Assembly: GCA_003194525.1 (NCBI GenBank)
Contig: NBIV01000068.1
Coordinates: forward strand, 186,001-250,000
Source of the DNA: Gracilariopsis chorda
Lineage: Eukaryota; Rhodophyta; Florideophyceae; Gracilariales; Gracilariaceae
Reading direction: 5' to 3'
Length of the DNA stretch: 64,000 nucleotides
Made by a program: the position numbers and the translations under genes. Position 1 is the stretch's first letter, and every line of letters begins with the position of its first letter. The notes under the pieces were generated by a model that worked only from the letters and a program-made list of their open reading frames with translations, did no database searches and was not told the DNA's origin. This document shows positions 19,430 to 29,287 of the stretch, one piece after another.

Positions 19430-20300
19430 TGACTTAATGAAAAGGAGTTCACCTCCTCTGCAATGCAACGCTCGTTTGTCTCTAGCCGCACAGAAAGAGC
19501 AACTGCTCAACGATATGCTTCGATTGACACAAAGGTATAGATGCAACTGGTGTGAAGCAGGCCTTACAATTTCCAAAGAAGGGAATGAAGAGAAATGAGC
19601 GCGATGTGTCAGCGACAGTGATGCGCCGTACCGCAGATGGCCTTGAAGATTAACCTTGTGTACCCTTGGTAACTGTCGGCGGTGGAAGCTAGAGGCTGCC
19701 ACGATCCTGGCTCAACTGCCAAGCGCTTGCAGGAAGCAGAGCGTCTGCACCCGCCCCTCGTTGACGGACAGGATGAAAACCTTGTGGTGTACTGCGCAAA
19801 GTAAGTTGGTTTGCTGCCCCAAACAAAGTGCAAAGCGTGACGCCTGTACCCTTGTATGGCCACAGACACTGAAGAACAAATGCCGAAACGCTGATATTAC
19901 TGTACATCATGTTTCAAAAAAAAGGCAAGTGGTTGACGATTAAACCTTTGCGCACAACGTGTAGAATTGACCAACGGGTTAACGCTATCATATCTACTGC
20001 TGTGGTCTCAAGAACTGAGTGGCAAGGCTATCTTTTACGTGCCTACATACCGTCGCCAGGCGTTAGCATCACCAGGAGGAATAGCCTCTAGATAATTGCG
20101 TGCTCATCGGAGCGGGCTTAAGCTTTCATTACTGAAGAATGGTTATGCAGTTTAAACGGTTCTAAGCGTTTGGATGAAAGCACGGTTTCGGTTGAGGTCC
20201 AAGCTCAACTTGTACCGTTCTACGAGGGTATAAATCTCGAGATCGACTGATAACACCGCAATTGTTCTTCAACCATTTAGACACGGATCCAGTTCCGGCT
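19430..20300. promoter_or_regulatory. Divergent intergenic region between PEN-2 and TPLATE-like genes
   Basis: 871 bp with divergent genes on both sides, so it should hold both promoters. Overlapping open frames on both strands have no recognisable content. I see no TATA box or repeat that stands out. Confidence 0.45.
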
Positions 20301-23300
20301 ATGTCTGACCTCGTCGAAGACATTAGTCGAAATCTACCACGCAAGGAATTACAAGTACTTACTCTTCACAAGCTCCTCCAACGGTCTGCAAAAGGTCATG
20401 ACGTTTCTCAATGTGCTGAGCGGGTTGTCCGTCATTGCCTCCTCTCTGCATCCGGTACAACTCCAGAAGTTCTCTCTTTATCTCTTGATCTCTTGATTGC
20501 TTCACCCTCCCACACGTACTGGGTTGATACCCTTTCCGTTATCGCCGAAAATCTAAAGCGACATGGAACAAACGCCTGCTACACCGTGTTACGCAAGATC
20601 CCTTCCTTACCGCATGCCGCACTTCAGCATCTCAGTATCTATTGCACTACTGCGTTGATTGAATGCCTTCTAAACGACAGTTCACCAGCTATTCGAAGAA
20701 CCGCGACGCACGCAATTGCCGCCTTTGTGTTAAGGTCTCGGCCTCTAACCGCGCCTTCCATTGAAGCTGTAAGGCTTGAGCAATTGAACGAAGAGCAGAT
20801 TTTGGTCGTCAGAACTACGATCGAACGACTACTGTTTGCGTTGCTGCAAGCCTTATTCGACCACTCCGACGAAGTTGCAATTGCGGCTCTGGATTTGCTG
20901 ACAAGGTTTGCGTTTGAGGCTTGGTCTGAAGAGCCGTCTCTGCTGAATGCCACGAAAAGGAGTACTGCCCTAGCCATTTGGGACATTCTTGTCCCAAGCT
21001 ACAAGAAGATCGGTGGTCGTTTCGCGTCGTTTTTGTCAAAGTATTCGAAGAAGTCATCAGAGGAAAAGCAGACGTTTGAGACCCTCCATCACCTGAAAGA
21101 TGTGCTGAAAGCGCTATCCCGATTTATCAGCTATATATTGGGTTCTAAAGCATCTCGGTCCAAAACGTCTGAGGACGCTGCGCAGCTGCATCAACAGGCT
21201 TTGAAATGGAGCATTAACGCCGTTGACAGTCTGTTTCTCCCTATGTGCGATGAACTGAGTGTTGAACTTTGCTCCTCAGCATGTTGCTCGGTGTTGATGA
21301 TGTGCTGTTATGCCGCGGAAGCCCCGTCTTCGGAGAAAGTTGCGGCTTGGGGTATAAAGGCCACAAGACGGATTACTCGCCTATTGCTGGAACACGACAG
21401 TCAGGTACCCCTGGTTGTCATGGTTGGTCTGGTACGAGATGGAACTAATAGTTTAGCGGCTCTTAGTAAGAACGACTATGTCAACAGCAAGTTCATATCA
21501 TCGACCAGTGTTGGGCTGCTACCTTTTGCGGCAAGATGTCCTAGCAAGAACGCCAGACTTGAAGCTTTCAGTGTGATTTCGTCTACTGTGGTGGAGTATG
21601 ATCTAAGCGGAAGAGACAGTGGGATCGGAGTAACAATGAAAGCCTTACTAACATCGGAATCTTGGCGGGGAATAGTTGGCAATGTTGACTCCGATTCTGA
21701 GATAGCTTCGGAACTTGTATGTTGCTTTTCTCAAAGCCTCCTTGATGCTTCTAGGAAGATTTTCAAGTGCCCAGACCCGAATTTGCGCCTCACGTTGACG
21801 AACACTTGGGCAGTCATGTTATCGCAGCTCATGAGCAAAACTATTCAGTGCTTAAATTGGCCGTATTCTCCTGCGTCTGCGTTTGCAAAAGAATTGTTCC
21901 TCAAGTTGTTTGATGCCCTCGGTCAGTACTCATCCTTCCTCATGCGGTCGCAAGGAGTTGGTATGGAAGAGTATGAACGTCTCCAAGAAATGATGGTGAA
22001 AGCTACGCTAGATCAACAAGATGTCGGTATCCGAGCATCCCTTCTCGTATGTGTAACGAGGTACTGGCTCACAAGCGGCATGAAAGCTGAAGCTAATGCA
22101 GGCCATATGCTCAAGGCAATCTGGAAACACATTCAAGAGCACTACAGGGATAAGGAGATTCATATAAAGGAACTACAGACTGGTGCACTATGGAGTGAAG
22201 CAAAGCAAGGGTATAAGACTCCTGCACAAAGGGCTGTCGAGGGAGGTTACGTTAGTATGGTAACAGCGATGTCGAAACGAACGAAAGCGGTTCTTCAAAC
22301 AGTGGGGACCGTGGCAAGTGCGATCGAGAACACTATATTTGGAAGCATAGCTCTGGCCACGGCGGCGTCAGAGGGATCCACTTTGACAACTGACTATATG
22401 TATGCCGCGCTCTCTAGTCTCTTGGCTCTTGTTTCACAAAACCCGCCTTTGACGGAGAAAGCCGTCCAGGTTTTGCGAAAGTATATTGGGATCATGGATG
22501 AAGCCGAGAGCTCGGATTTCATTGCTCTGGAAGCCATTAGAAACACTGTGTCATCCATTGAGATGTATGGGGATGACTATTTTCCCAAGCCGGTAGCCGT
22601 TCGGGACCTTTGGAGTATAGTGCGACGTCGCTCCCGGTCTGGCTCTGGTATGCTTAACGACCCCTTCGCTTGGATGGAGGATATCACAGAAAGCTGCATT
22701 TTTGCTTCGTCGCGGTTGCATGACTACTCGAGAGGGTCCACTTTACTCAGTACCGAAGAAGCTGTACTTGGTGTTTCAACGGCGGCCCTGAGCAAAATGA
22801 AAGGCTACAACCAAGCAACGCTCCGAGATTCAACTATTGGAAAGAATCTTTCCGTCGAAGGAGATCACCAGACTCTAAATGGGGCTTCAGATCCGTTCAG
22901 CGTGATAGCGTCACACTCCATGGACACCGTGAAAGGAACTGCGCTCATTCGAGTGGATGTTCTCAATCGATCAAAGTTCAGATCAGGGTCTACCAGCGTA
23001 GTGTTTTCAGCTGCCGGTGCGCTAATACCCTTACCAGATGGTCCGACGGCTTATGCGCTTGGTACCATTGACTCTGGGGCTTCTGTGACACAACGTCTGG
23101 TGCTCTCTGTGAGAAAGGACCAGGGATTTGCCGGAGAAGTGTATATCACCATTCTTACTGCACAGGAGGGTGCTGCGCATGCAGATGACGCCAACGTCGC
23201 CGAGCAACCATGTGTACCATATTATGTCCCTAGTTCAGACGTTCTGCTACTGAGGAAACCTGCGCGGAATGCAGGCGTTGATGTATTTCGACGTAGATGG

Positions 23301-23765
23301 GATCTGATGAGGTTTTCTATCTCTTTTCAAGTGCATATTCGCAAGGATCAGTCGATAGATGGCTTTATCGATACCCTTGAACGACGAAGCAAATGCCTCC
23401 GGCAAGTCGGGCGGATGAGGACGTACTCCCACGTTTGCTGTTTGGTGGCCGACTCTTCTCGCGGAGACTATGTCGCCGTTGCTGTGCTTGCACCAGAAGC
23501 GAGAGGCGCCAAGGGTCACGGTCCGTGTGTTCTGTACGTAACTATTCGAAGCAACTCTGATGGATATAATGCGGCGTTTCGGGACGAGTGTCGAGAGTGG
23601 CTGAAGAAGAGCTACAAGCTTATCTTTCCGGATGAGGAGTTGACTAAGGAGGAAAAGAGGTTGGCTGTGCGACCGCAAGATGCGTACTTCATCACTGAAT
23701 CGGAAGACGGGATGTCACCGTATCAGAGATGGAGACTTGCTCACAGCGCCCGTATCTGTCGATAA
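20301..23765 (+). CDS. TPLATE-like subunit of the TSET adaptor complex
   Basis: An 1154-aa single-exon protein starting at ATG 20301; the upstream extension lacks an ATG. The first roughly 650 residues are an alpha-solenoid of HEAT/ARM-like helices, as in adaptor large chains. The N-terminus has the same layout as plant TPLATE: LLQRSAKGHDVSQCAERVV, then HTYWVDTLSVI, then LRKIPSLPHAALQHLS. After a linker come an ear-like beta region (about 860-980) and a C-terminal platform with PYYVPSSDVLLLRKP, VFRRRWDLMRF and a CREWLKKSYKL end, which I align with PYKIPLTELLLP, FFRLWPS and the D..GWCDD end of TPLATE. TSET is an ancient endocytic coat complex that TPLATE serves at the plasma membrane. A diverged AP beta subunit is the main alternative. 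Confidence 0.55.
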   Translation: MSDLVEDISRNLPRKELQVLTLHKLLQRSAKGHDVSQCAERVVRHCLLSASGTTPEVLSLSLDLLIASPSHTYWVDTLSVIAENLKRHGTNACYTVLRKIPSLPHAALQHLSIYCTTALIECLLNDSSPAIRRTATHAIAAFVLRSRPLTAPSIEAVRLEQLNEEQILVVRTTIERLLFALLQALFDHSDEVAIAALDLLTRFAFEAWSEEPSLLNATKRSTALAIWDILVPSYKKIGGRFASFLSKYSKKSSEEKQTFETLHHLKDVLKALSRFISYILGSKASRSKTSEDAAQLHQQALKWSINAVDSLFLPMCDELSVELCSSACCSVLMMCCYAAEAPSSEKVAAWGIKATRRITRLLLEHDSQVPLVVMVGLVRDGTNSLAALSKNDYVNSKFISSTSVGLLPFAARCPSKNARLEAFSVISSTVVEYDLSGRDSGIGVTMKALLTSESWRGIVGNVDSDSEIASELVCCFSQSLLDASRKIFKCPDPNLRLTLTNTWAVMLSQLMSKTIQCLNWPYSPASAFAKELFLKLFDALGQYSSFLMRSQGVGMEEYERLQEMMVKATLDQQDVGIRASLLVCVTRYWLTSGMKAEANAGHMLKAIWKHIQEHYRDKEIHIKELQTGALWSEAKQGYKTPAQRAVEGGYVSMVTAMSKRTKAVLQTVGTVASAIENTIFGSIALATAASEGSTLTTDYMYAALSSLLALVSQNPPLTEKAVQVLRKYIGIMDEAESSDFIALEAIRNTVSSIEMYGDDYFPKPVAVRDLWSIVRRRSRSGSGMLNDPFAWMEDITESCIFASSRLHDYSRGSTLLSTEEAVLGVSTAALSKMKGYNQATLRDSTIGKNLSVEGDHQTLNGASDPFSVIASHSMDTVKGTALIRVDVLNRSKFRSGSTSVVFSAAGALIPLPDGPTAYALGTIDSGASVTQRLVLSVRKDQGFAGEVYITILTAQEGAAHADDANVAEQPCVPYYVPSSDVLLLRKPARNAGVDVFRRRWDLMRFSISFQVHIRKDQSIDGFIDTLERRSKCLRQVGRMRTYSHVCCLVADSSRGDYVAVAVLAPEARGAKGHGPCVLYVTIRSNSDGYNAAFRDECREWLKKSYKLIFPDEELTKEEKRLAVRPQDAYFITESEDGMSPYQRWRLAHSARICR

Positions 23766-24167
23766 AGGAGTGGCAGATGCGATGGACAGATGTATATGTA
23801 TTACGTGCACAACTAACTTTTCCTTTTTTTCTCTGGGCGGGCAGGGGAATGTAAAGGGTTTTGCTTATTGGTCAACCAGAAGAGTGCAGGAATGCAAAGA
23901 CAAAACATGAACAAGTAGAATGATTATGCTGTCCTCTTTCATAAAGAGTGCCGACGTATCCCGTTTGGTTTTGTGAGTGTTTACTGAAAGTGTGGCGCAG
24001 AAAACGAAAACGTAAAGCAACGCGGCTAGTGTATTGAGTTTTGTACATGACTTTTAGGCTTTTCATGTGAAGATGAGATAAGTAAAGTTGAGCTCGCACA
24101 ACGGCTGATGTAGACGTCCCCCCTCCGTCGAAAAGAAAGGCAAGCGCACAAACGAGAAACAAATCGC
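23766..24167. other. Convergent 3' intergenic region
   Basis: 402 bp between two convergent genes. A T-rich run (23819-23833) probably belongs to the end of the upstream gene. Nothing else recognised. Confidence 0.5.
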
Positions 24168-25424
24168 TCATCGGAAATGAATCTTACGATGATGCAAACG
24201 ATTCTCAGCGCCGTTGATGAGGCCGTGTGGACGGTCATAGCGATCATGTCGATCGTGACGATCGTTGAATTGACGGTCCTTTGTCTTTGCTCGATTGTTG
24301 GCACGAATTCGAGACAGCTCTGCGTTGGAGTAGGAATGGGCCACTGAAATGGCCTGATACTCGGCCAACACCTTGTTGAGTTGTTTCTTCAAATCGGCGA
24401 TTTGGGAGTCCTTTTCGGCCAGCTTGGAGTGGGTGGTGGAGAGCTTTTCGGAGAGAAGCTGTGTGTCGTTCTTTTTGTTTTGCGCCACAGATTCGAGCTC
24501 TGAGGTGAGTTGAACGACCGTGTTGCGAAGTCTCTCGTGGGCTACCTTCTGTGCTGCGAGCGTTGATATAAGTTGATCGGCAGCAGCCACACAAGCGGTT
24601 GCATGCGAATCATGTTCCGCATCGGACTCATTGTCATATTCATCCTTAATGCGATGGGTTGATTGAGTTGGCGGCGGAGCTGACGGCGCGCTGGGCGCAA
24701 CGGATTGACGGAATGTAGTAAGGTTTCTGGCGGTGATTTGCAAACGTTGCTCCACCTCTGAAGCGACCTGGCAGGCGGTTTGACCCGCGTGTTGAATTTG
24801 CTGGGAAAGACGATGAATGTTATGTGCCGGGAGTGCGTTTGACGCGGAGTGTTGTTTTTGTTGATAACGTGTCAAGAGGTTGTTGTACGTGGTTTTCAGA
24901 TCGGCGTTGTCCAGTTTGAGACGATGGACCAAGGCCTGTTGATTGGTGAAAGCGCGCTCCCTAGCGATGAGCAGTTGAACCAATCGGTGCGGGGTGCAGT
25001 TTGCCAGCGCGGCAATTCTGAGCGCACAGGAAGGCAAATGGTCAGCGGCCAAGCCAGTATGAAGGCGGTTTTTTGGCGGCGCAGGCGCAGAAGGGTCGGC
25101 GGTTGCACAAGAACAAGGCTCCGGCGGCTGGTGGGGTTGTTTTGACGGTTGAACGGAGCACAACTCGGACTGAAGCGCGGAGAGCTGGGCCTTGTAGCGC
25201 ACGTTGTCCAGTTGCAAAGCGTCACATTTTGCGTTTGCGGCTTGCAAAGCGGCCTGCGAGGCGGCCAAGTCGGACTTGAACACGTTGAATTGTTGGTGGA
25301 TTTGGGAGTCGATGTTGGCGAGCGTGGTGAGAAAGTGGTCCACCGAGGCGGCGGCAAAGTTGGAGTGGATGTCGTCGGCGAGGAGCTTGATGGACTTTGT
25401 GGAGAAGTGTGTGTGCGGAGGCAT
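24168..25424 (-). CDS. Coiled-coil protein, function unknown
   Basis: A 418-aa intronless protein with no enzyme domain I recognise. It opens with STKSIKLLADDIHSNFAAASVDHFLTTLANIDSQIH and then forms three coiled-coil stretches, about 20-90, 150-260 and 285-375. These are separated by Pro/Ser/Ala-rich linkers and an acidic patch (KDEYDNESDAEHDSH). The C-terminus is very basic and polar, with repeated (N)DRHDR-type units (about residues 388-402). There is no signal peptide or membrane helix. The layout suggests a cytoskeletal, centrosomal or RNA-granule scaffold, but that is only analogy. The start is the ATG at 25424, close to the GC-rich divergent promoter shared with the lipocalin-like gene. 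Confidence 0.62.
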   Translation of the reverse strand: MPPHTHFSTKSIKLLADDIHSNFAAASVDHFLTTLANIDSQIHQQFNVFKSDLAASQAALQAANAKCDALQLDNVRYKAQLSALQSELCSVQPSKQPHQPPEPCSCATADPSAPAPPKNRLHTGLAADHLPSCALRIAALANCTPHRLVQLLIARERAFTNQQALVHRLKLDNADLKTTYNNLLTRYQQKQHSASNALPAHNIHRLSQQIQHAGQTACQVASEVEQRLQITARNLTTFRQSVAPSAPSAPPPTQSTHRIKDEYDNESDAEHDSHATACVAAADQLISTLAAQKVAHERLRNTVVQLTSELESVAQNKKNDTQLLSEKLSTTHSKLAEKDSQIADLKKQLNKVLAEYQAISVAHSYSNAELSRIRANNRAKTKDRQFNDRHDRHDRYDRPHGLINGAENRLHHRKIHFR

Positions 25425-25941
25425 GGTTGGGCGCGGTTTGGTTGTTTGTTTTTGCGCGCAAGCGGATCGGTTGCGGGGGTGGATGAACGATGGGCGGCAG
25501 CAACAGCGAGTGACGACATATTAACGGGCGCAAAGTCGCACGCGTCTGCCTGCGCGTGCGTGTAGGCAGCGGCGGCAGTGCGGGGCGGCACAAACGGGGG
25601 GGGTCGCGTATCGCACCGTTTTGCGTTGGCGCAACGCGCCATCCGTTACAAAACTTCACATACCGCCTTGTAACGGCTCCCAATATCGTCCGTCCCAAAG
25701 CCGCGCGCCACGTGTGCAGCTGCACACGTGGCAAAACATACATACCAGAGCGGAATGGATGCGCCGTCACACGACGTTGTTGTTCACCGCACGTGTTGGC
25801 TTGTGCGACACATTGGCGCTGGCGGTTGTTGCGCGAAGGGCATCAACCACATGCAAATCTCCGACAACCTTTCGTCTCCCGCCGTTTAAAACATGCGCCA
25901 CCCACCCCAGCATGCCTTCATGTCGCCACTTTTCATTCACC
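25425..25941. promoter_or_regulatory. Divergent promoter with 26-bp G-box palindrome
   Basis: 517 bp between the coiled-coil gene (minus) and the lipocalin-like gene (plus). GC-rich. It holds a perfect 26-bp palindrome at 25707-25732 with the half-site GCCACGTGTGCAG, so two CACGTG boxes face each other around a CAGCTG centre. Such sites suit bHLH or bZIP dimers. Binding is inference. Confidence 0.6.
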
Positions 25942-26652
25942 ATGAACGCTGTCGTCGTCCTCACCCTGCTCGTCACCTCCATTCTCACAACCGCCACCGC
26001 AACCGCAAACGTCTACAAATGTACCCCAACCGAAGTCAACCCACCGTCCGATGCGTTCTGTACAGATCCACCGGTCGTACCAGTCGACCTGCCGACGTAC
26101 CAAGGCACCTGGTTTCTGACCTTTGCTTCAGACGCCGCTTTAAGGTTCGGGGGAGATGCCTGCACCACTGCAAACTACACCCTCAACGCCCGTAATCAAA
26201 TCGACGTCCTCAACTGCGCAGCTCGTCAACCGGCACAGAGACCATTTTGCGCGCGCGCAGTAGCCGCACAAAGAGCGAATACAACCGCATCTGGCAAACT
26301 TCAAGTATCATTTCCATCAGCTCCACGGGGCTTGTTCAACCCGGCGCGGTACAGCGTGGCAGCGTTGCTGGGCTGGCCACGGTTTGGATATCTGGCAGCG
26401 GCGGTATATCAATGCGCCGCCGTTCCAAACGCCGCCAATCAGTCCGGCTTCTTCATTCTGTCGAGAACGTTGCGCTTCCGAGCTCTCATTTTGTACCTGC
26501 TCAAGCTGCAGTTGGCCTGTGCTGGATATGATGTCAATGTTCACTTCGTGCCCAATAACCACACCAACTGCACATACTTTTTTGACCGCTCTGGCTTTGT
26601 GCAGTTTGGTGCTGCAGGTCCGCCTATGCCACCTCCGCCCGCTTCCATGTAA
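25942..26652 (+). CDS. Secreted lipocalin-like protein
   Basis: A 236-aa protein starting at ATG 25942. The first 24 residues form a clear signal peptide (MNAVVVLTLLVTSILTTATA). Soon after, LPTYQGTWFLTFASD resembles the GxW first strand of lipocalins. CTTANYTLNARNQIDVLNCAA then resembles the C.TA.Y.L...V.V.N second and third strands of the apolipoprotein D/Blc type. Several Cys and N-glycosylation sequons (NYT, NTT, NQS, NHT, NCT) fit a secreted or vacuolar glycoprotein. Lipocalins bind small hydrophobic ligands. The second half, with LILYLLKLQLACAGYDVNVHFVPNNHTNC, also fits. The frame is open upstream to 25621 but runs through the promoter palindrome and has no convincing start; an in-frame ATG at 25912 is possible. 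The family call is moderate. Confidence 0.62.
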   Translation: MNAVVVLTLLVTSILTTATATANVYKCTPTEVNPPSDAFCTDPPVVPVDLPTYQGTWFLTFASDAALRFGGDACTTANYTLNARNQIDVLNCAARQPAQRPFCARAVAAQRANTTASGKLQVSFPSAPRGLFNPARYSVAALLGWPRFGYLAAAVYQCAAVPNAANQSGFFILSRTLRFRALILYLLKLQLACAGYDVNVHFVPNNHTNCTYFFDRSGFVQFGAAGPPMPPPPASM

Positions 26653-26998
26653 TAAAATGCCTTCAATGTAAGGGTTACTCACTCGCACACACTCAACACT
26701 TGGCACACAACACATCGTCAAACATGTCCCTTCCACACGCGCCACGCTGAAACAACCTCTTCGCATCATATCGTTGTACACGTGAACAAGCGCCACAGCA
26801 CAGTGCACAAACTGCAATGTACTACGGGCGGGTAATGTTACATACACAGTAGATACACTCTGCTATGCACAGAGATGCCGACGAGCTAGCGAGTCCCAAG
26901 TTGGGACTCCCAACCTCTCACAGCAGCAGCCGTAGCTTTCGCGCTCCCGCTTCACACTGCCACCGCTGAGCACCATCGCCACATAAACACAACGCTTC
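26653..26998. other. Intergenic, short palindrome
   Basis: 346 bp upstream of the ABC-F gene. It contains a 19-nt palindrome at 26891-26909 (GAGTCCCAA, G, TTGGGACTC) about 90 bp before the start codon. Nothing else recognised. Confidence 0.45.
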
Positions 26999-29287
26999 AT
27001 GACGACCGTACTCCGAACCCGCCACCCGATCTCAGGCCCTGCAGCCTTCCAACCCCCCCAACTGCTCCCTCCAAAACGTCTACCAAACGCACCAAAATGC
27101 CCGCGTCACACCCCAGCGCACATGAGCGCCGAGCGCATTCTCTGGGCCACAAATCTGTCCAAATCGCACGACGGACAGTCAGTCCAGTTCAAGAAGCTCT
27201 CGCTGGACATTCCGCACGGCGCCAAACTCGCTCTGTTGGGTCGCAGCGGCGTCGGTAAATCCACCTTGCTCTCCGTACTCGCCGGAATAACCGCGCCTGA
27301 TGAAGGCTCTGTGACGCTGAGAAAAGGCGCCAATCTGGCTTACGTGAGTCAGAACTTGCCTGATGTCAAAGCTGAAACCGTTCTCGACGCGGTGATGCAA
27401 CTGGCCGCACGCTATACCAACAGCGATGCTGTACGTGTTGCGCTGCGATATGCGTCGTTGATGACGCGCTTGCAGACGCAGTCTGACTCGCTGCTGTTGG
27501 AACAGCTTGCTGAGGCCACCTCTACAATGGACCAAACCGCTGGCGCATGGGAGACGGAAAGTTATTTAAACGCCGCTCTTACCCGACTTGACGTGCCGTT
27601 ACACATTCCTTTGTGCTCTCTATCAGGCGGTCAGAAACGGCGCGTTGCGATTGCGGCGGCGTTAGTGGCGAAACCGGATATTCTGTTGCTCGACGAAGTG
27701 ACCAATCACTTGTCCATTGACGCCGTTCAGTTCATCGAGGAAGTGCTCGCCGAGCCCGCTACAACAGTGCTCGCAATCTCGCATGATCGCTTCTTCGTGG
27801 ACCGCGTATGCGTGTCGGGTATATGGGAACTGGACGGAGAGTTGTTGAAGTACGGGGGTGGGTATGATGCATACTTGGAAAAGAAAGCTCAAAGCATGCA
27901 GCGCGAACGCAAATTGGTGGCCGATCTGAGCAAGGCGTACAAGAAAGAATTGGAATGGATGAGAAGGCAACCGAAGGCAAGGGGCACCAAATCGAAATCT
28001 CGAGTGGCAGAAGTGCTCAAAATGCAACAACAACTGTGTATGCGAAAGAAGCGACTGAATAGCGCCGAGGTGAAAGAACTGAAAACGGGCACGAGTCGAC
28101 TCGGCACTGAAGTGGTTCGGGTGGAGAAGGTGACTTTGAAAAGAGGCGACAAACTGATTGTGAAGGACTTGAGTTACACTTTTGAACGAGGCGAGCGTGT
28201 TGGACTGGTTGGTGGAAACGGAGTGGGGAAAAGCTCGTTCATTGAATTGTTACTGGGACGTGTTGCAGCGCAAGAAGGAAAGGTGCATGTGGGCGAAACA
28301 GTGCGTTTCGGTCACTTTGATCAGGAGGGAATCGACTTGTCAAGGGGTCTGACAGAGGTTTCCAAACTGACGCTGAACACGCAGAATTGGGCGCAAGTTC
28401 GCGTGGTGGACTACGTGAAGGAGTTGCTAGCGTTGCACGGCCCGTTACCCCAAGAGACTTACCCGTCGACGAGAACGGCGGCAACAAAAGGCGGTGGCGG
28501 CGGCGGCGGCGGCGGCGGCGATGTGGGCGATGAAGCGGAACAACGCGTGAGTGAAGAAATTGAACGATTGAGTTATAGCGTGACTGTGACGGCTGCTGCG
28601 AGAAAGGAAGCGGTGTCCAATCCACTGGCGAAGATGCAACCCAGCGCGCTGTTGGAGCAGTTCGGGTTTGACAGGGAGAAGCATTTCAACTTTGTGGGCA
28701 GTTTGTCGGGCGGGGAGAAGCGGCGATTACAACTGATTGGGTTGTTGCTACAAAACGCGAACTTCTTGCTGTTGGACGAGGTGTCGAATGATCTGGACCT
28801 GAACACGCTTACGATGTTGGAAGAGGTACTTGCTGATTATAAAGGCGTGTTGGTGCTGTGCTCCCATGATCGGTTCATGCTGGACAGGCTGGTGGACCAC
28901 CTGCTGGTGTTTGAGGGCGACGGGGTGGTGAACGTGGTGGAGGGGAAGTTCACGGACTACGTGGAGGTGAAGAAGCAGCTGGAAGCGGAAAGCAAGAAGG
29001 AGCGAAAGAAGGAGGCGGCGTCTCAGGAGCGAGAAAGAAGCGCGAGCGAGCGGCGACGGAAACGCAAACTGAGCTACAAGGAGCAGCGCGAGTACGACGG
29101 GCTGGAGGCGCAAATCGACCGGCTGCAAGAGAGACACGGCGAGCTGACGGCGCTGGTGGGCGCGCAGGCGCGCAGCGCGCCGTACACGACGCTGTGCGAG
29201 TGGACGTCCGAACTGGCGCGCATCGAACGCGACATGGACCGAAACACCAACCGCTGGATCGAACTGGCGGACATTGCGGGCGACTGA
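26999..29287 (+). CDS. ABC-F ATPase, Uup-like
   Basis: A 762-aa soluble protein with two ABC ATPase domains and no membrane helices. Domain 1: Walker A GRSGVGKST (81-89), signature LSGGQKRR (from 208), Walker B ILLLDEVTNHL (228-238), H-loop ISHDRFF. Domain 2: GGNGVGKSS (405-413), LSGGEKRR (from 569), FLLLDEVSNDLD, CSHDRF. The C-terminal coiled coil (LSYKEQREYDGLEAQIDRL...) is the Uup-type domain, so this is the bacterial Uup/EttA-like branch of translation-related ABC-F factors. Residues 1-41 are basic and Pro-rich and may be an organelle transit peptide; the ATG at 27122 (residue 42) would give the core alone. A run of ten Gly from a GGC tract lies near residue 500, inside domain 2. The stop codon is immediately followed by the 59-bp tandem array. 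Confidence 0.93.
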   Translation: MTTVLRTRHPISGPAAFQPPQLLPPKRLPNAPKCPRHTPAHMSAERILWATNLSKSHDGQSVQFKKLSLDIPHGAKLALLGRSGVGKSTLLSVLAGITAPDEGSVTLRKGANLAYVSQNLPDVKAETVLDAVMQLAARYTNSDAVRVALRYASLMTRLQTQSDSLLLEQLAEATSTMDQTAGAWETESYLNAALTRLDVPLHIPLCSLSGGQKRRVAIAAALVAKPDILLLDEVTNHLSIDAVQFIEEVLAEPATTVLAISHDRFFVDRVCVSGIWELDGELLKYGGGYDAYLEKKAQSMQRERKLVADLSKAYKKELEWMRRQPKARGTKSKSRVAEVLKMQQQLCMRKKRLNSAEVKELKTGTSRLGTEVVRVEKVTLKRGDKLIVKDLSYTFERGERVGLVGGNGVGKSSFIELLLGRVAAQEGKVHVGETVRFGHFDQEGIDLSRGLTEVSKLTLNTQNWAQVRVVDYVKELLALHGPLPQETYPSTRTAATKGGGGGGGGGGDVGDEAEQRVSEEIERLSYSVTVTAAARKEAVSNPLAKMQPSALLEQFGFDREKHFNFVGSLSGGEKRRLQLIGLLLQNANFLLLDEVSNDLDLNTLTMLEEVLADYKGVLVLCSHDRFMLDRLVDHLLVFEGDGVVNVVEGKFTDYVEVKKQLEAESKKERKKEAASQERERSASERRRKRKLSYKEQREYDGLEAQIDRLQERHGELTALVGAQARSAPYTTLCEWTSELARIERDMDRNTNRWIELADIAGD

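Noticed and set aside
25621-25941. Upstream extension of the lipocalin-like frame
   Set aside because: It has no ATG at its beginning and would place the signal peptide in the middle of the protein.
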